64,000 nt of DNA from Promethearchaeota archaeon (GCA_013375495.1 JABXKC010000014.1:18973-82972); one strand, 5' to 3'; counted from the stretch's first letter, positions 44,946 through 54,550 are shown. The notes: generated by a model not told the origin, from the sequence alone. Program-made: numbers and translations.

Positions 44946-46400
44946 TTACTTTTTAAGTAAATCCAAAATCAGATCTCTTGTTATCGTAGGATCGGCCTGT
45001 CCTTTGGTTTTTGCCATAACTCTGCCAATTAAAGCCTCCAATGCTTTTGGATTCTTAAGATAATCTTTAACAATCTGCGGATTTTCTTCAATTACATCTC
45101 TACAATACTTTTCAATGAGTTTTTCATCAGAAAGTCGCGTTTTACCCCTCTCTTTAATAATATGTGCAACAGATTTTCCCTGCATAATATCATCTACAAA
45201 ACTCTTGGCAATTTTACTGGTGATTTTTCCTTCTCTTATATATTTGATTAAATCTTCCAAATGTTTAGGGGTAATTTTTGTTTTTTCAATTGTAGTATTA
45301 TGCTCATTTAACCAACCAGATATATTATTCATTAACCAGTTACAGTATTGTTTATATTCAACAGATCCAAAGGAGGGATCTGCGTTGGCACCTTCTTCAT
45401 AAAAATCAGAAATGCGCTTATCTAAAACTAAATTCTCAGAGTCGAATTCAGAAAGCATATATTCCCTACGAAGTCTATGAGCTCTTTCAATTGGCATTTC
45501 TGGAAGATTATCTTTTACTCGCTGAATAAATTTGTCACCAATTTCAATTGGGACCAAATCTTGTTCAGGAAAATACCGATAGTCTTCTTCAAATTCTTTT
45601 GATCGTAGCGATATTGTAATTTTTCTTTTATCGTCCCAATGTCTCGTCTCTTGAATTAGTAATTTCCCCCGTTTGATTGCGTTTTTCTGCCTTATAATTT
45701 CGTGCCTTAACGCTCTTTCAACTTCTCTAAAGCTATTAATATTTTTTACTTCGCTACGCTCGTGGCCTTTAATAGATATATTGGCATCAACTCTAACTGA
45801 ACCCTCCAGTTCTAGATTTGAAATTCCCGTATATTGAACAATCGATTTTAATTGTTTTAAAAATTCTCTTGCTTCCTCTGGTGAGCTAATTACAGGCTCA
45901 GTAACAATCTCAATAAGACAAACTCCTGAACGGTTATAGTCTACTAAAGTAAATGGCGAAGAAGCTATACTACCCTTATGAACCAATCGAGCAGGATCCT
46001 CCTCGAGATGAATTCGGTTTAATATGATGTCTTTTTTATGATTATTTAATCTAACCGTAATTTTACCCCCGTCAGCAAAAGCTTTGCCTCCCGCTTTATT
46101 GTACTGACTAATTTGAAACCCTTTAGGCAAGTCTGGATAGTGATAATTCTTCCTAAAAAACCAGAATTGGTGGTTAATATCACATTCTAAAGCCAAAGCT
46201 AATCTGGTAGCAAAATCGATAGTATTTTCATTAACTACTGGAAGTGAACCGGGTAAACCTAGACAAACTGGACATACATATGTGTTAGGGTCCGCGCCAC
46301 GATAATCGTTACTACAACTACAAAACAGTTTTGTTTTAAGACTTGTTAATTGAATGTGGACTTCTAATCCAATAATTACCTTACTGTCTTGATCACTCAG
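44946..46400 (-). CDS. gatB: Asp-tRNA(Asn)/Glu-tRNA(Gln) amidotransferase subunit B; probable CTG start
   Basis: Glutamine-dependent tRNA amidotransferase subunit that binds and activates the mischarged tRNA. The first ATG or equivalent (46196) would cut off the conserved N-terminus. In frame upstream the DNA encodes SDQDSKVIIGLEVHIQL, then CSC...CPVCLGLPGSLPVVN with the four zinc Cys. There is no ATG, GTG or TTG ahead of VIIGLEVH. A GGAGGT Shine-Dalgarno sequence (46408-46413, inside gatA) lies seven bases before a CTG at 46400, giving 484 residues, normal for GatB. Later motifs: LLDYNRSGVCLIEIVTEP-like stretch, VRVDANISI and the C-terminal tail domain. One base after the gatA stop. Confidence 0.88.
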   Translation of the reverse strand: MSDQDSKVIIGLEVHIQLTSLKTKLFCSCSNDYRGADPNTYVCPVCLGLPGSLPVVNENTIDFATRLALALECDINHQFWFFRKNYHYPDLPKGFQISQYNKAGGKAFADGGKITVRLNNHKKDIILNRIHLEEDPARLVHKGSIASSPFTLVDYNRSGVCLIEIVTEPVISSPEEAREFLKQLKSIVQYTGISNLELEGSVRVDANISIKGHERSEVKNINSFREVERALRHEIIRQKNAIKRGKLLIQETRHWDDKRKITISLRSKEFEEDYRYFPEQDLVPIEIGDKFIQRVKDNLPEMPIERAHRLRREYMLSEFDSENLVLDKRISDFYEEGANADPSFGSVEYKQYCNWLMNNISGWLNEHNTTIEKTKITPKHLEDLIKYIREGKITSKIAKSFVDDIMQGKSVAHIIKERGKTRLSDEKLIEKYCRDVIEENPQIVKDYLKNPKALEALIGRVMAKTKGQADPTITRDLILDLLKK

Positions 46401-46401
46401 A

Positions 46402-47886
46402 TTATCTACCTCCAGATTTTATTGGGGGAGTTTTTCGATAAATATCTAACTCTTGTTCAAGCTGATAACCAATATTGAGAATTCCCTTTTCATCAAAGTA
46501 GTCTCCAATAATTTGAAATCCTATTGGTAAATTCTTGCTATCAAACCCACAAGGGATCGAAAGAGCTGGGATTCCCGCTAAATTGATAGAACATGTTAAA
46601 ATATCTTGCGTATACATTTCAAGAGGATCATCGATTAGAGCTCCAACCTTAAATGCAGTTGAAGGCATAGTTGGACAAATTAGAGAATCACACTTCTTAA
46701 ATGCTTCAATAAAGTCATTTCTAATCAACGATCTAACTTTCAAAGCTTTAATGTAGAACATATCATAATATCCTGCCGATAAGGCGTAAGTTCCTAAGTA
46801 AATTCTTCTTCTTACTTCAGGACCAAAATTAGCACCTCTTGTACTACTAAACGCATTGTAAACATCGCTGGAAGGATCGTCACTGACTTTTCCATACCTT
46901 AATCCGTCGTATCTAGCTAAATTCGAGCTTGCTTCGCACATACATAATAAATAATATGTAGCAATAGTGTATTCTAAATGTGGAATTGAAACCTCAACTG
47001 TAGTAGCTCCTAAACTTTCTAGTTTCTCAATCGTTTTATATATAGAACTTTTTACTTCCTTCTCGATTCCTTCTCCAAAAAATTCTTTTGGAATTCCGAG
47101 TATTTTTTTTTCGATAGGTTTTTTTATCTCTGCCGTATACCTATCAACAGTATTATCTACTGAAGTAGAATCTAAAGGGTCCTTACCTGATATAATTTCA
47201 AGGATTAAAGCTGAATCGTAAACACACTTTGTAATTGGACCAACTTGATCCAGTGAATTTGCAAAAGCTACTAATCCATAGCGTGATACTCTACCGTAAG
47301 TAGGTTTTAACCCTACAACTCCACAAAAGGCAGCAGGACATCTAATACTCCCTCCCGTATCGCTCCCTAACGCAAAAATCGATTGACCTGAAGCAACTGC
47401 AGCAGCAGATCCTCCACTCGACCCTCCTGGAACTCTAGTTAAGTCCCAAGGATTATAAGTCGGACCATAACAACTATTTTCTGTAGACCCTCCCATCGCA
47501 AACTCGTCCATATTTGTGTTACCAATATGGATTACCGCTTCCTTTATTAAACGATCAATAACGGTTGCATTATAAGGAGGGAAATAATTCTGTAAAATTT
47601 TTGAGCAACAAGTTGTAGGGAAATTTTTAATACAGATGAGGTCTTTATTTGCTAAGGGTAATCCTAAAAGTCTTCCTATTTTTTTTCCCTTCTTTAAATT
47701 TTCATCATATTTTTTTGCTTTTTTTAGACTCTCTTCTTTATTGAGACTAGCAAATGAGTGTAGTTGAGACTCTACTTCATTTATTCTGTTAGAACATGAT
47801 TCAAGAATATCTTGTATTTTAATATCACTATCTTTAATCTTTTCGATTAATTCGTATCCCATGTATTCATAGAGCTTCATTGACAC
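46402..47886 (-). CDS. gatA: Asp-tRNA(Asn)/Glu-tRNA(Gln) amidotransferase subunit A
   Basis: 494 residues, amidase-signature glutaminase subunit that releases ammonia from glutamine for GatB. Catalytic Lys in PLANKDLICI, Ser-cis-Ser and nucleophile Ser in PGGSSGGSAAAVASG and GSDTGGSIRCPAAFCGVVGLKPTYGR region. The end IKSGGR carries, in its codons, the Shine-Dalgarno sequence for gatB. GTG 47886 is used, with an AGTGAT upstream; ATG 47880 is an alternative. No gatC gene is seen next to it or elsewhere in the window. Confidence 0.95.
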   Translation of the reverse strand: MSMKLYEYMGYELIEKIKDSDIKIQDILESCSNRINEVESQLHSFASLNKEESLKKAKKYDENLKKGKKIGRLLGLPLANKDLICIKNFPTTCCSKILQNYFPPYNATVIDRLIKEAVIHIGNTNMDEFAMGGSTENSCYGPTYNPWDLTRVPGGSSGGSAAAVASGQSIFALGSDTGGSIRCPAAFCGVVGLKPTYGRVSRYGLVAFANSLDQVGPITKCVYDSALILEIISGKDPLDSTSVDNTVDRYTAEIKKPIEKKILGIPKEFFGEGIEKEVKSSIYKTIEKLESLGATTVEVSIPHLEYTIATYYLLCMCEASSNLARYDGLRYGKVSDDPSSDVYNAFSSTRGANFGPEVRRRIYLGTYALSAGYYDMFYIKALKVRSLIRNDFIEAFKKCDSLICPTMPSTAFKVGALIDDPLEMYTQDILTCSINLAGIPALSIPCGFDSKNLPIGFQIIGDYFDEKGILNIGYQLEQELDIYRKTPPIKSGGR

Positions 47887-48085
47887 AAAATCACTAAAAA
47901 AGAATCAATAAGAACGGTTTATCCTTATTTTTTAAACTTATTAATACGGGTAAACTAAAAACTTTACTCATTTTTAATTCAATTCAATTTAATATTTCGA
48001 TCCTCAAGATTTATATCTAAAACTAACTATATGTAATTTGAATTTGCCAATATAAAATTTTAAATTAAATTAGAAGGTGATCTAA

Positions 48086-48967
48086 ATAGTAATAATTAAT
48101 TCTGAAGGTAAGTTTAATGATAATTATTATCTTATAGATGGAATGCCAATGGGAGTACCCAATTTTCTTTCAATTTATATTATTGAAAATGATGGAATGC
48201 GACTAATGATTGAGACCGGAGATGCATTCAAAGCCCGTGCAAACATAAAAAAACTCAAAGATTTCGGTCTTTATCCTATTCATAAAATTGTTTTAACTCA
48301 TTCTCATTGGGATCATGCTCAGGGACTCTCAAAATTGAATAAATTAATGAAAGACCTGGATGTAGAAGTTTTAGCTTCCGAAAATGCCGTTGACAATTTA
48401 AGAGATCCGGATAAAATAGTTGAAGGGTTAGGGGATCATACTGCTTATCCTTTTGAAGGAGAGATTACTCCTTTGAAAGATGGTGATATAATCGATTTAA
48501 ATGGATTGGAACTAGAAGTCATGAATTTTTTTGGACACTCTATGGATTCAATTGGATTATTTGATAAATCAAATAGAAATATTTTTATGGGAGATGCAGT
48601 TAGTATGCGATTGGACCAAGATGCTTTCTTCGTTCCTCTCATGCCTCCTGACTTTCATGAAAATGAGCTACTTAAATCTTTTAAAAAGTTACGAAATATT
48701 AGGAATAGGCTAAGTTCTATCTCTTTAGCTCATTTTGGAGTATGGAAAGATACCCATTTTGAGCAAATATTAAACGAAATGGAAGATCTATACTTTAAAG
48801 TAAAGAACTCTCTAATTGAATGGTATAATGAAAATCCTTCCATTAATGTTATAACAAGCAAATATTGTAAGACTTTCATGCCAAATTCAAAATATTGGAA
48901 TGAGACAATTTTTGAATTTTTAATTGATTATATGATAAATGGTTTAAAAATAAGTGGATTTATATAA
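48086..48967 (+). CDS. Metallo-beta-lactamase fold hydrolase; probable ATA start
   Basis: Zinc hydrolase of the MBL superfamily: THSHWDHAQGL (HxHxDH), FFGHSMDSIGLF, FMGDAVS and SLAHFGVW. The first ATG (48143) starts at MPMGVPNF, but the frame is open upstream and encodes INSEGKFNDNYYLIDG, the usual first strand of such proteins (compare the pattern GKFNDNTYLID). No ATG, GTG or TTG lies there; a stop ends the frame at 48083-48085. GAAGGTGAT at 48073-48081 would direct initiation at ATA 48086 or a neighbouring codon. Substrate unknown; a glyoxalase II-like or lactonase role is possible. Confidence 0.8.
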   Translation: MVIINSEGKFNDNYYLIDGMPMGVPNFLSIYIIENDGMRLMIETGDAFKARANIKKLKDFGLYPIHKIVLTHSHWDHAQGLSKLNKLMKDLDVEVLASENAVDNLRDPDKIVEGLGDHTAYPFEGEITPLKDGDIIDLNGLELEVMNFFGHSMDSIGLFDKSNRNIFMGDAVSMRLDQDAFFVPLMPPDFHENELLKSFKKLRNIRNRLSSISLAHFGVWKDTHFEQILNEMEDLYFKVKNSLIEWYNENPSINVITSKYCKTFMPNSKYWNETIFEFLIDYMINGLKISGFI

Positions 48968-48989
48968 GAAAAATCAATATGCTGTAAGA

Positions 48990-50291
48990 TTAAGGTGATT
49001 TTCTTATCATAGTTCTTGGGAATGGTATAGCATCTTTAATATTATCTAAACCACACATCCATTGAACAACACGCTCCACACCTAGACCGTATCCCGAGTG
49101 AGGAACACTACCATAATTTCTCAAAGCAAAATACCAGCTATAATTCTCAGGGTCTTCACCGTCTGCTTTTAATCTTTTCTTCATGTTGTCAACCAGTAAA
49201 CTTCTTTGGGATCCTCCTATAATTTCACAATAACCTTCTGGAGCTAATGCGTCAAAACAAAGAGCCTCTTTTGGATTTTCCTCGCTTGGTGGTTTATAAA
49301 AACCCATAATCTCGGTAGGATAATGAGTAACGATCACAGGGACTTTAAAGTGTTCAGCTATTTTTGCTTCTTCCATCGTTCTTAAATCTTTACCCCACGG
49401 GACATTCATTTGGTATTTATTATTAAGAATTTCTAATGCCTCAGCATATTTGATAGTAGGGTATTCTGCTTTTGCGTAATGTTCAAGTAATTTAATGTCC
49501 CTTCCTAATATCTCAAGTTCCTTTTTGTTGTGTTTTATCACTTGTTGGACAATAAATCTAATTTCATCTTTAGCAACTTCAGTAACTTCTTCAAGTGTCA
49601 TCCAAGCAGCTTCCATCTCTGCCATCCAAAATTCTGCTAAATGTCTCGAAGTTTTTGACTTCTCAGCTCGGAATGTTGGTCCCATGTTATAAATCTTTCC
49701 CAGCGAGAAAATCCCTGCTTCAGCATACAACTGCCAAGTTTGACTAAGATACATTATATCTTCAAAATATTTAACCTCAAACAGTGTAGCTCCTCCTTCA
49801 GATTGGCTTGGTTGGAAAATGGGTGCGTCAAATTCGTAATAACCACGACTTCTGAAAAATTCGTGAATTGCTCCGACTACTGTATGCCGAATTTTCAAAA
49901 TTGCGTTTAATTTCCTTGATCTTATCCATAGATGCCTATTATCATATAAAAGCTCAGGAGATTGATGTTCAGTGATTGGGAAAGGATCGGCAATTTGTAC
50001 AATTTCCATCTCTGATACAGAGACTTCAAATCCGGTGGGTGCTCTATCATCTTCTTTCAATTCACCTGATACCTTTACTGAAGATTCAATCGTCAATTTT
50101 TCAGCCTTTTCAAAAAGTTCAGCATTTTTACTTTTAGAAATCACACACTGGATGATGTCAGACTCGTCTCTAAGCACGATAAATACGAATTTATTACTTT
50201 TACGTTCTCGATATACCCATCCTCTCAAATTTACAGTTTGAGGTTTTTTATTTATAGCCTCTTCAATTGTTATGTAATTTAGTTCCGTCAT
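48990..50291 (-). CDS. asnS: Asparaginyl-tRNA synthetase
   Basis: 433 residues from ATG 50291; a frame extending to 50342 adds 17 unlikely residues. N-terminal OB-fold anticodon domain (VNLRGWVYRERKSNKFVFIVLRD), then the class II core: FDAPIFQPS, motif 2 FRAEKSKTSRHLAEFWMAEMEAAW and motif 3 GYGLGVERVVQWM. The SRHLAEFWMAEME wording is that of AsnRS rather than AspRS. Charges tRNA-Asn directly. Its presence with gatAB raises the question what the amidotransferase does here. Confidence 0.93.
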   Translation of the reverse strand: MTELNYITIEEAINKKPQTVNLRGWVYRERKSNKFVFIVLRDESDIIQCVISKSKNAELFEKAEKLTIESSVKVSGELKEDDRAPTGFEVSVSEMEIVQIADPFPITEHQSPELLYDNRHLWIRSRKLNAILKIRHTVVGAIHEFFRSRGYYEFDAPIFQPSQSEGGATLFEVKYFEDIMYLSQTWQLYAEAGIFSLGKIYNMGPTFRAEKSKTSRHLAEFWMAEMEAAWMTLEEVTEVAKDEIRFIVQQVIKHNKKELEILGRDIKLLEHYAKAEYPTIKYAEALEILNNKYQMNVPWGKDLRTMEEAKIAEHFKVPVIVTHYPTEIMGFYKPPSEENPKEALCFDALAPEGYCEIIGGSQRSLLVDNMKKRLKADGEDPENYSWYFALRNYGSVPHSGYGLGVERVVQWMCGLDNIKDAIPFPRTMIRKSP

Positions 50292-50431
50292 AATTCCTAA
50301 TTTAATAAATATTGATGAAAATATATAGTTAATTTCTACCAAGAAAAGTAACTAGTTAAAAGAAATTCGTTATTTTTTTTAGCTATTAGAACTGAAACAA
50401 AGTGAAATAAACAATTTGAGAATTAAATATT

Positions 50432-50980
50432 TTAAAGTATAAATATTGCTGCTGCTATAACACATGCCCACTCATCTTCATCTCTAACTACGGAGTGGGT
50501 ATAGATACTTTTAGTTTCTACTATTTTACCGCCCATTTTATAAACTTCTTTTTTTTCATCCCAATTTAGATCAGGATTAAACGGCACCCCAAGAGTTGTT
50601 GCAAGCATTTCTGCTGCTAACTCCTCAGCTATATCAGCAACTTTTTCAGGTTTTTTACCAAAATCGTGATATTCACTTAAATAGCCATAATGTCCTTTAT
50701 TTGCGGGTTTTGCTACCCCAATTGATGAAGCGATAACCCGATTATATTCATTCGATTCTTCTCTAGCAAGTACACAATATATAATTTGACCTGGGCGTAA
50801 TTGTTTTAAGCCATCCTCTTTCTGAATTTCAATACAATAAGGTGGTAGTATTGAAGATACGCTTACTAAATTATATTTCTCAATACCCGCATCTCTAAGT
50901 GCTTGCTCAAAAGCTGCTAATTTGGTTTTATGATATCCTTTACCAGATACAAAAAATACCTTCTTGGGAACAAGTGACAT
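50432..50980 (-). CDS. pdaD: Pyruvoyl-dependent arginine decarboxylase
   Basis: 182 residues. Makes agmatine from arginine, the first step of archaeal polyamine synthesis. The proenzyme cleaves itself at Ser42-Ser43 in LVSVSSILPP, turning Ser43 into the pyruvoyl group. Other family stretches: GKGYHKTKLAAFEQALRDAGI, YCVLAREES and a C-terminal WACVIAAAIFIL. Divergent from dys, 268 bases apart. Confidence 0.96.
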   Translation of the reverse strand: MSLVPKKVFFVSGKGYHKTKLAAFEQALRDAGIEKYNLVSVSSILPPYCIEIQKEDGLKQLRPGQIIYCVLAREESNEYNRVIASSIGVAKPANKGHYGYLSEYHDFGKKPEKVADIAEELAAEMLATTLGVPFNPDLNWDEKKEVYKMGGKIVETKSIYTHSVVRDEDEWACVIAAAIFIL

Positions 50981-51248
50981 ATTCTATCGATAAAGCTATT
51001 ATAACTATTAATTAATTATAAAATAAATCTTATTGGTATTTAAATTTATTTTAAGCACAAAATAGAATTGTAAAAGTAAAAGACTAATTCAATCATCTTT
51101 ATCCTAATTCATGAAAACGGAAAACTATTTTGTAAAATAGGTTAGGTCTAAGAGAAGGTAAAATTTGATTAACTCAAAACATGTTTAATTTATTCCTAGC
51201 AACATTTTTTAGATTTGTTTAAAAAATTTGTAAAATATTATTATTACT

Positions 51249-52238
51249 ATGACTACTATGCCAAATGATAATTTTTTAACTAAAAAAGTAACTCCATTCA
51301 ATGTTTATCAAATTAAAAGTGTAGAAGATGTATTAAAATCCTTAAAAAATTGTGGATTTCAAGGCAGAAATCTCGGTAAAGCTCTGGATGTATTATATAA
51401 CATGGTTTCATCAAAGAATATTTTGACAGTTTTAACATTATCTGGAGCAATGGTTCCTGCTGGAATGGGAGAACTTATTTGTGCTCTAATAGAACAAAAT
51501 CTCATAGATATTATCATAAGTACTGGTGCAAATGTTATTCATGATTTAGTTGATGTATTTACAGAAGTTGGTCATTATGTAGGCGATACTAATGTAGATG
51601 ATAATAAACTATATAAACTTAGGATAAACAGAATTTACGATGTTTTCCTGCCAGAAGATAATTATTTGAAAACGGAAAAAGAAATTCTATCAATTATTAA
51701 GAAAATTTTTCAACAACAATCAATTGAAATAACACCTTCAGAATTCTTGAAAAAACTAGGTGAAAATATTAATAAACGCTGTATTTTATCAATAGCGGCA
51801 AAGAATAATATTCCAATTTTTGTCCCTGCTTTATCTGATTCTGAATTAGCTCTAGATTTAATAATGTATTCTTTAAAAGAAGATTACGAATTTAAATTTG
51901 ATATCCTTGGCGATGTCATGAAATTTGCTGAAATTATAAAAAATTATAAAGAACACGGAACTTTAATAATCGGTGGTGGTGTGCCTAGAAATTGGGCTCA
52001 ACAAATATTTCCTTTATTGGACCAAATTGAAAAAATGAAAACTGTAGGTTATAAATATTCTGTAAGAATACACACTGCCACCGAATACGACGGCGGATTA
52101 TCTGGATGTACTATTTCTGAATCAAAATCATGGGGTAAATATTCTTTAGAATCTAAATCTGTGAGTGTTTGGTGTGATGCCACAATTGCCTTACCTATAT
52201 TAGTTACAGGGCTTTTTCAGAGATTAAAATTAATTTAA
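51249..52238 (+). CDS. dys: Deoxyhypusine synthase
   Basis: 329 residues. Transfers the aminobutyl group of spermidine to a lysine of aIF5A, NAD-dependent. Family stretches: LTLSGAMVPAGMGELI, STGANVIHDL, NIPIFVPALSDSELAL, IIGGGVPRNWAQQ, RIHTATEYDGGLSGCTISESKSWGK with the catalytic Lys297 in SWGK. Divergent from pdaD, which supplies agmatine for polyamines. The 268-bp gap has a 7-bp palindrome CTATTTT/AAAATAG at 51125-51140. Confidence 0.95.
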   Translation: MTTMPNDNFLTKKVTPFNVYQIKSVEDVLKSLKNCGFQGRNLGKALDVLYNMVSSKNILTVLTLSGAMVPAGMGELICALIEQNLIDIIISTGANVIHDLVDVFTEVGHYVGDTNVDDNKLYKLRINRIYDVFLPEDNYLKTEKEILSIIKKIFQQQSIEITPSEFLKKLGENINKRCILSIAAKNNIPIFVPALSDSELALDLIMYSLKEDYEFKFDILGDVMKFAEIIKNYKEHGTLIIGGGVPRNWAQQIFPLLDQIEKMKTVGYKYSVRIHTATEYDGGLSGCTISESKSWGKYSLESKSVSVWCDATIALPILVTGLFQRLKLI

Positions 52239-52310
52239 TAAGAAAAATTAAAAAAAAGTAGATCAAAAAAAAAATTATTTAAATCTTAGTGGTATCTGAT
52301 TATGCTTTTT

Positions 52311-52442
52311 TTAACTATAGAAGTCTAGGGTATCTTCATCATCATCGTCCCATTCTTCTTCATCGTCATCCTCTTCGTCGAAATCCTCCCATTCATCATC
52401 ATCTTTATCATTTGGATATTCTACCATATCATCTACACACAT
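52311..52442 (-). CDS. Acidic microprotein (43 residues)
   Basis: A short frame from ATG 52442 to TAA 52311. Of 43 residues about 26 are Asp or Glu, with two Trp and aromatic-hydrophobic spots (WEDF, EEEWDD, DTLDFYS). A second in-frame ATG lies five codons on. Such a strong composition over the full frame with a clean stop is unlikely by chance in AT-rich DNA, where GA-rich strands are otherwise rare here. It converges on dys. May bind a basic partner or imitate nucleic acid; not known. Confidence 0.55.
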   Translation of the reverse strand: MCVDDMVEYPNDKDDDEWEDFDEEDDDEEEWDDDDEDTLDFYS

Positions 52443-52812
52443 CCTTTAACTAATCTTTTTAATTTTTGCTTAAACTCAAATTGATATTAATTATAGTATC
52501 TAAGTATCAACAAAGTATTATCAAGTATTTAAACATTCTGTTTTCAATTATTCATGATCTTAAATGAGTGATACAAATATAATTATAAACAAGGATAAAA
52601 AAGAATAATATGATAGATTAAGGTATAATTTCAGTATATTAGGGAATTTATATTAAAAATATTTACCCTTTTTTCCTATTCAGACAATCTTAGAATAAAT
52701 TTCTTAAATAAGGTTAAAAATTAGGCTAGAATTCAAGACTCCTCAATTTTTATGATAGTTCCTAATTTTTTTTATTCAAAGAGAAAACAGATTATTTAAT
52801 GAGTTTTAGAAA
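52443..52812. other. Gene-free gap
   Basis: 370 bp of AT-rich DNA without a credible frame or strong repeat; it would hold the promoter of the acidic microprotein and the 3' region of cofE. Confidence 0.4.
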
Positions 52813-53631
52813 CTAAAATTGCTTCCTTGTTGAAGATGACTCTATTCCAGTTTTATTTATGTTTTTCAGTAAATACTTGGAAAAAATATTCATATAAAGG
52901 CATTCTTCAGGTGCCATTTCGGGGGTTGATACTGGATTTTCTGTAAATTCAACATTGCTATCTCTGATGATTACAACAGGGGTTCTTTGATCCGCTTCAC
53001 TCAGTAAAAATTGCGCGGCGCTCGCTAAATCATCTGCTATGGCTCTTGTAGTAATTTCCATAGGGCGATTAAAGAGATCGGGATGTCCTATTAAATCTTC
53101 AATAGGCTCAAATCCTGCCGTAGCAATAGCAATACCTATCGTTCCCTTTCTTAAAGGTTGAACTCTTGAATCAGCAATAATTAATCCAAGATCATTTAGG
53201 GCGTATTTTTTTTTTAAAATTTTCCGATATTCCCAAGCTACTTTCTTTAAGTTGGTTGGGAGTAATACAACCTTATTAGGTCCAGCATTAGATTGATCTA
53301 TTCCCGCATTAGCGATTAAAAAGTCGTTGACTTTCGCCAATATGACATGAGTCATTCCACCTAAGATCATTGACGCCTCCCTTAATATTAATTCTACATA
53401 TCTTTCGTCCATATCATAAAGAATAGAAAGGTTTTTCGCTTTTTTAGAAATTTTTTTTACATCGGATAAACTAACTACTCTTCCTTGGGAGGTTGCAATA
53501 ACTTTTTCTGCAATAACCACGATGTCGCATTCTTTTAACGATTTTCCTTGTTCATCTAATTCTGATATAATTATATCAAGAAGTGGGTCTTCATTTTTAA
53601 TCAAAGGAAGTTTCAGTGCAAATAACTCCAT
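52813..53631 (-). CDS. cofE: Coenzyme F420-0:L-glutamate ligase
   Basis: 272 residues from ATG 53631 (MELFALKLPLIKNEDP), the family start; a frame opening at 53688 adds 19 residues and would overlap folP. Adds glutamates to F420-0 with GTP. Stretches: DIVVIAEKVIATSQGRVV, NAGIDQSNAGPNKVVLLP, GLIIADSRVQPLRKGTIGIAIATAGFEP-type core, and ADDLASAAQFLLSEADQRTPVVIIR. Divergent from folP with a 55-bp shared promoter gap. Confidence 0.93.
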   Translation of the reverse strand: MELFALKLPLIKNEDPLLDIIISELDEQGKSLKECDIVVIAEKVIATSQGRVVSLSDVKKISKKAKNLSILYDMDERYVELILREASMILGGMTHVILAKVNDFLIANAGIDQSNAGPNKVVLLPTNLKKVAWEYRKILKKKYALNDLGLIIADSRVQPLRKGTIGIAIATAGFEPIEDLIGHPDLFNRPMEITTRAIADDLASAAQFLLSEADQRTPVVIIRDSNVEFTENPVSTPEMAPEECLYMNIFSKYLLKNINKTGIESSSTRKQF

Positions 53632-53686
53632 TATATTAAAAAGAATTAAACTTATTTGATATAGTTTTTTTAAAATATCGTTAATC

Positions 53687-54550
53687 ATGGATGAAATATA
53701 TGCAAAGTTTTTCGATTTCTTAGAAATTGGCGATAATTATCCTACTATCGTTATGGGTGTGTTAAATTTAAGTCCTGAATCATTCTATAAAGGTTCTGTG
53801 GTCGATAATGAAGAAAAAATAGAATTCGCGACTAAGGAAATGATAAAATATGGTGCTACAATACTGGATCTGGGAGCTAGATCAACTGCTCCTTGGTCGG
53901 AGAAGATAACTATCGAGGAAGAAATTAATCGAATGGAATCAGCGATGAACTTTGTATGCAAAATTATCCCAGATAATGTCATTTTATCAATCGACACTCA
54001 ATACAGAAGAGTTGCTCATAAAGCGTATAATATTTCAGTCAAATTTAAGAAAAAAATCATGATTAACGATGTTAGTTGTTTAAAAACTGATCCCGATTTG
54101 GGTGATTTTGTTACGGAATATGATTTACCAATAATATTGATGGCTTCAAAGGAAGTTCCAGGAGATTTATTAACGACTTCTGAAATCATATTTGAATTTA
54201 ATAAAACTTTTGAAATTCTGGAAAGCAAAGGTTTCGATAGAAAAAAAATAATTTTAGATCCCGGAATTGGAAGGTGGGTAGATAAAAAAACACCTGAATT
54301 TGATTTGAAAATAATTGGAAATTTAACCAAGCTTCGATCTCTCAATAAGCCAATATTAGCAGCAATTTCCAGAAAATCTTTTATAGGAGCAGTATTAAAT
54401 GTTCCAGAACCAGAAAAACGACTGAATGGAACTCTGTCAGCAACAGCAATAGCAGTTTATAAAGGAGCACACATAATTCGTACTCATGATGTAAATCAAC
54501 AATTGACGGAGATTATAAAAATAGCAGAGGAAATTAGAAAAAGCGAATAG
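53687..54550 (+). CDS. folP: Dihydropteroate synthase-family protein
   Basis: 287 residues, TIM barrel. Motifs: GVLNLSPESFYKGS (pterin-side loop 1), DLGARSTAPWS, LSIDTQYRR, INDVSC, DPGIGRWV, AAISRKSFIGAVLN and the C-terminal RTHDVNQ. In archaea this family joins a pterin to an arylamine precursor for tetrahydromethanopterin or folate. Placement divergent from cofE links two archaeal C1/redox cofactor pathways. Confidence 0.9.
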   Translation: MDEIYAKFFDFLEIGDNYPTIVMGVLNLSPESFYKGSVVDNEEKIEFATKEMIKYGATILDLGARSTAPWSEKITIEEEINRMESAMNFVCKIIPDNVILSIDTQYRRVAHKAYNISVKFKKKIMINDVSCLKTDPDLGDFVTEYDLPIILMASKEVPGDLLTTSEIIFEFNKTFEILESKGFDRKKIILDPGIGRWVDKKTPEFDLKIIGNLTKLRSLNKPILAAISRKSFIGAVLNVPEPEKRLNGTLSATAIAVYKGAHIIRTHDVNQQLTEIIKIAEEIRKSE

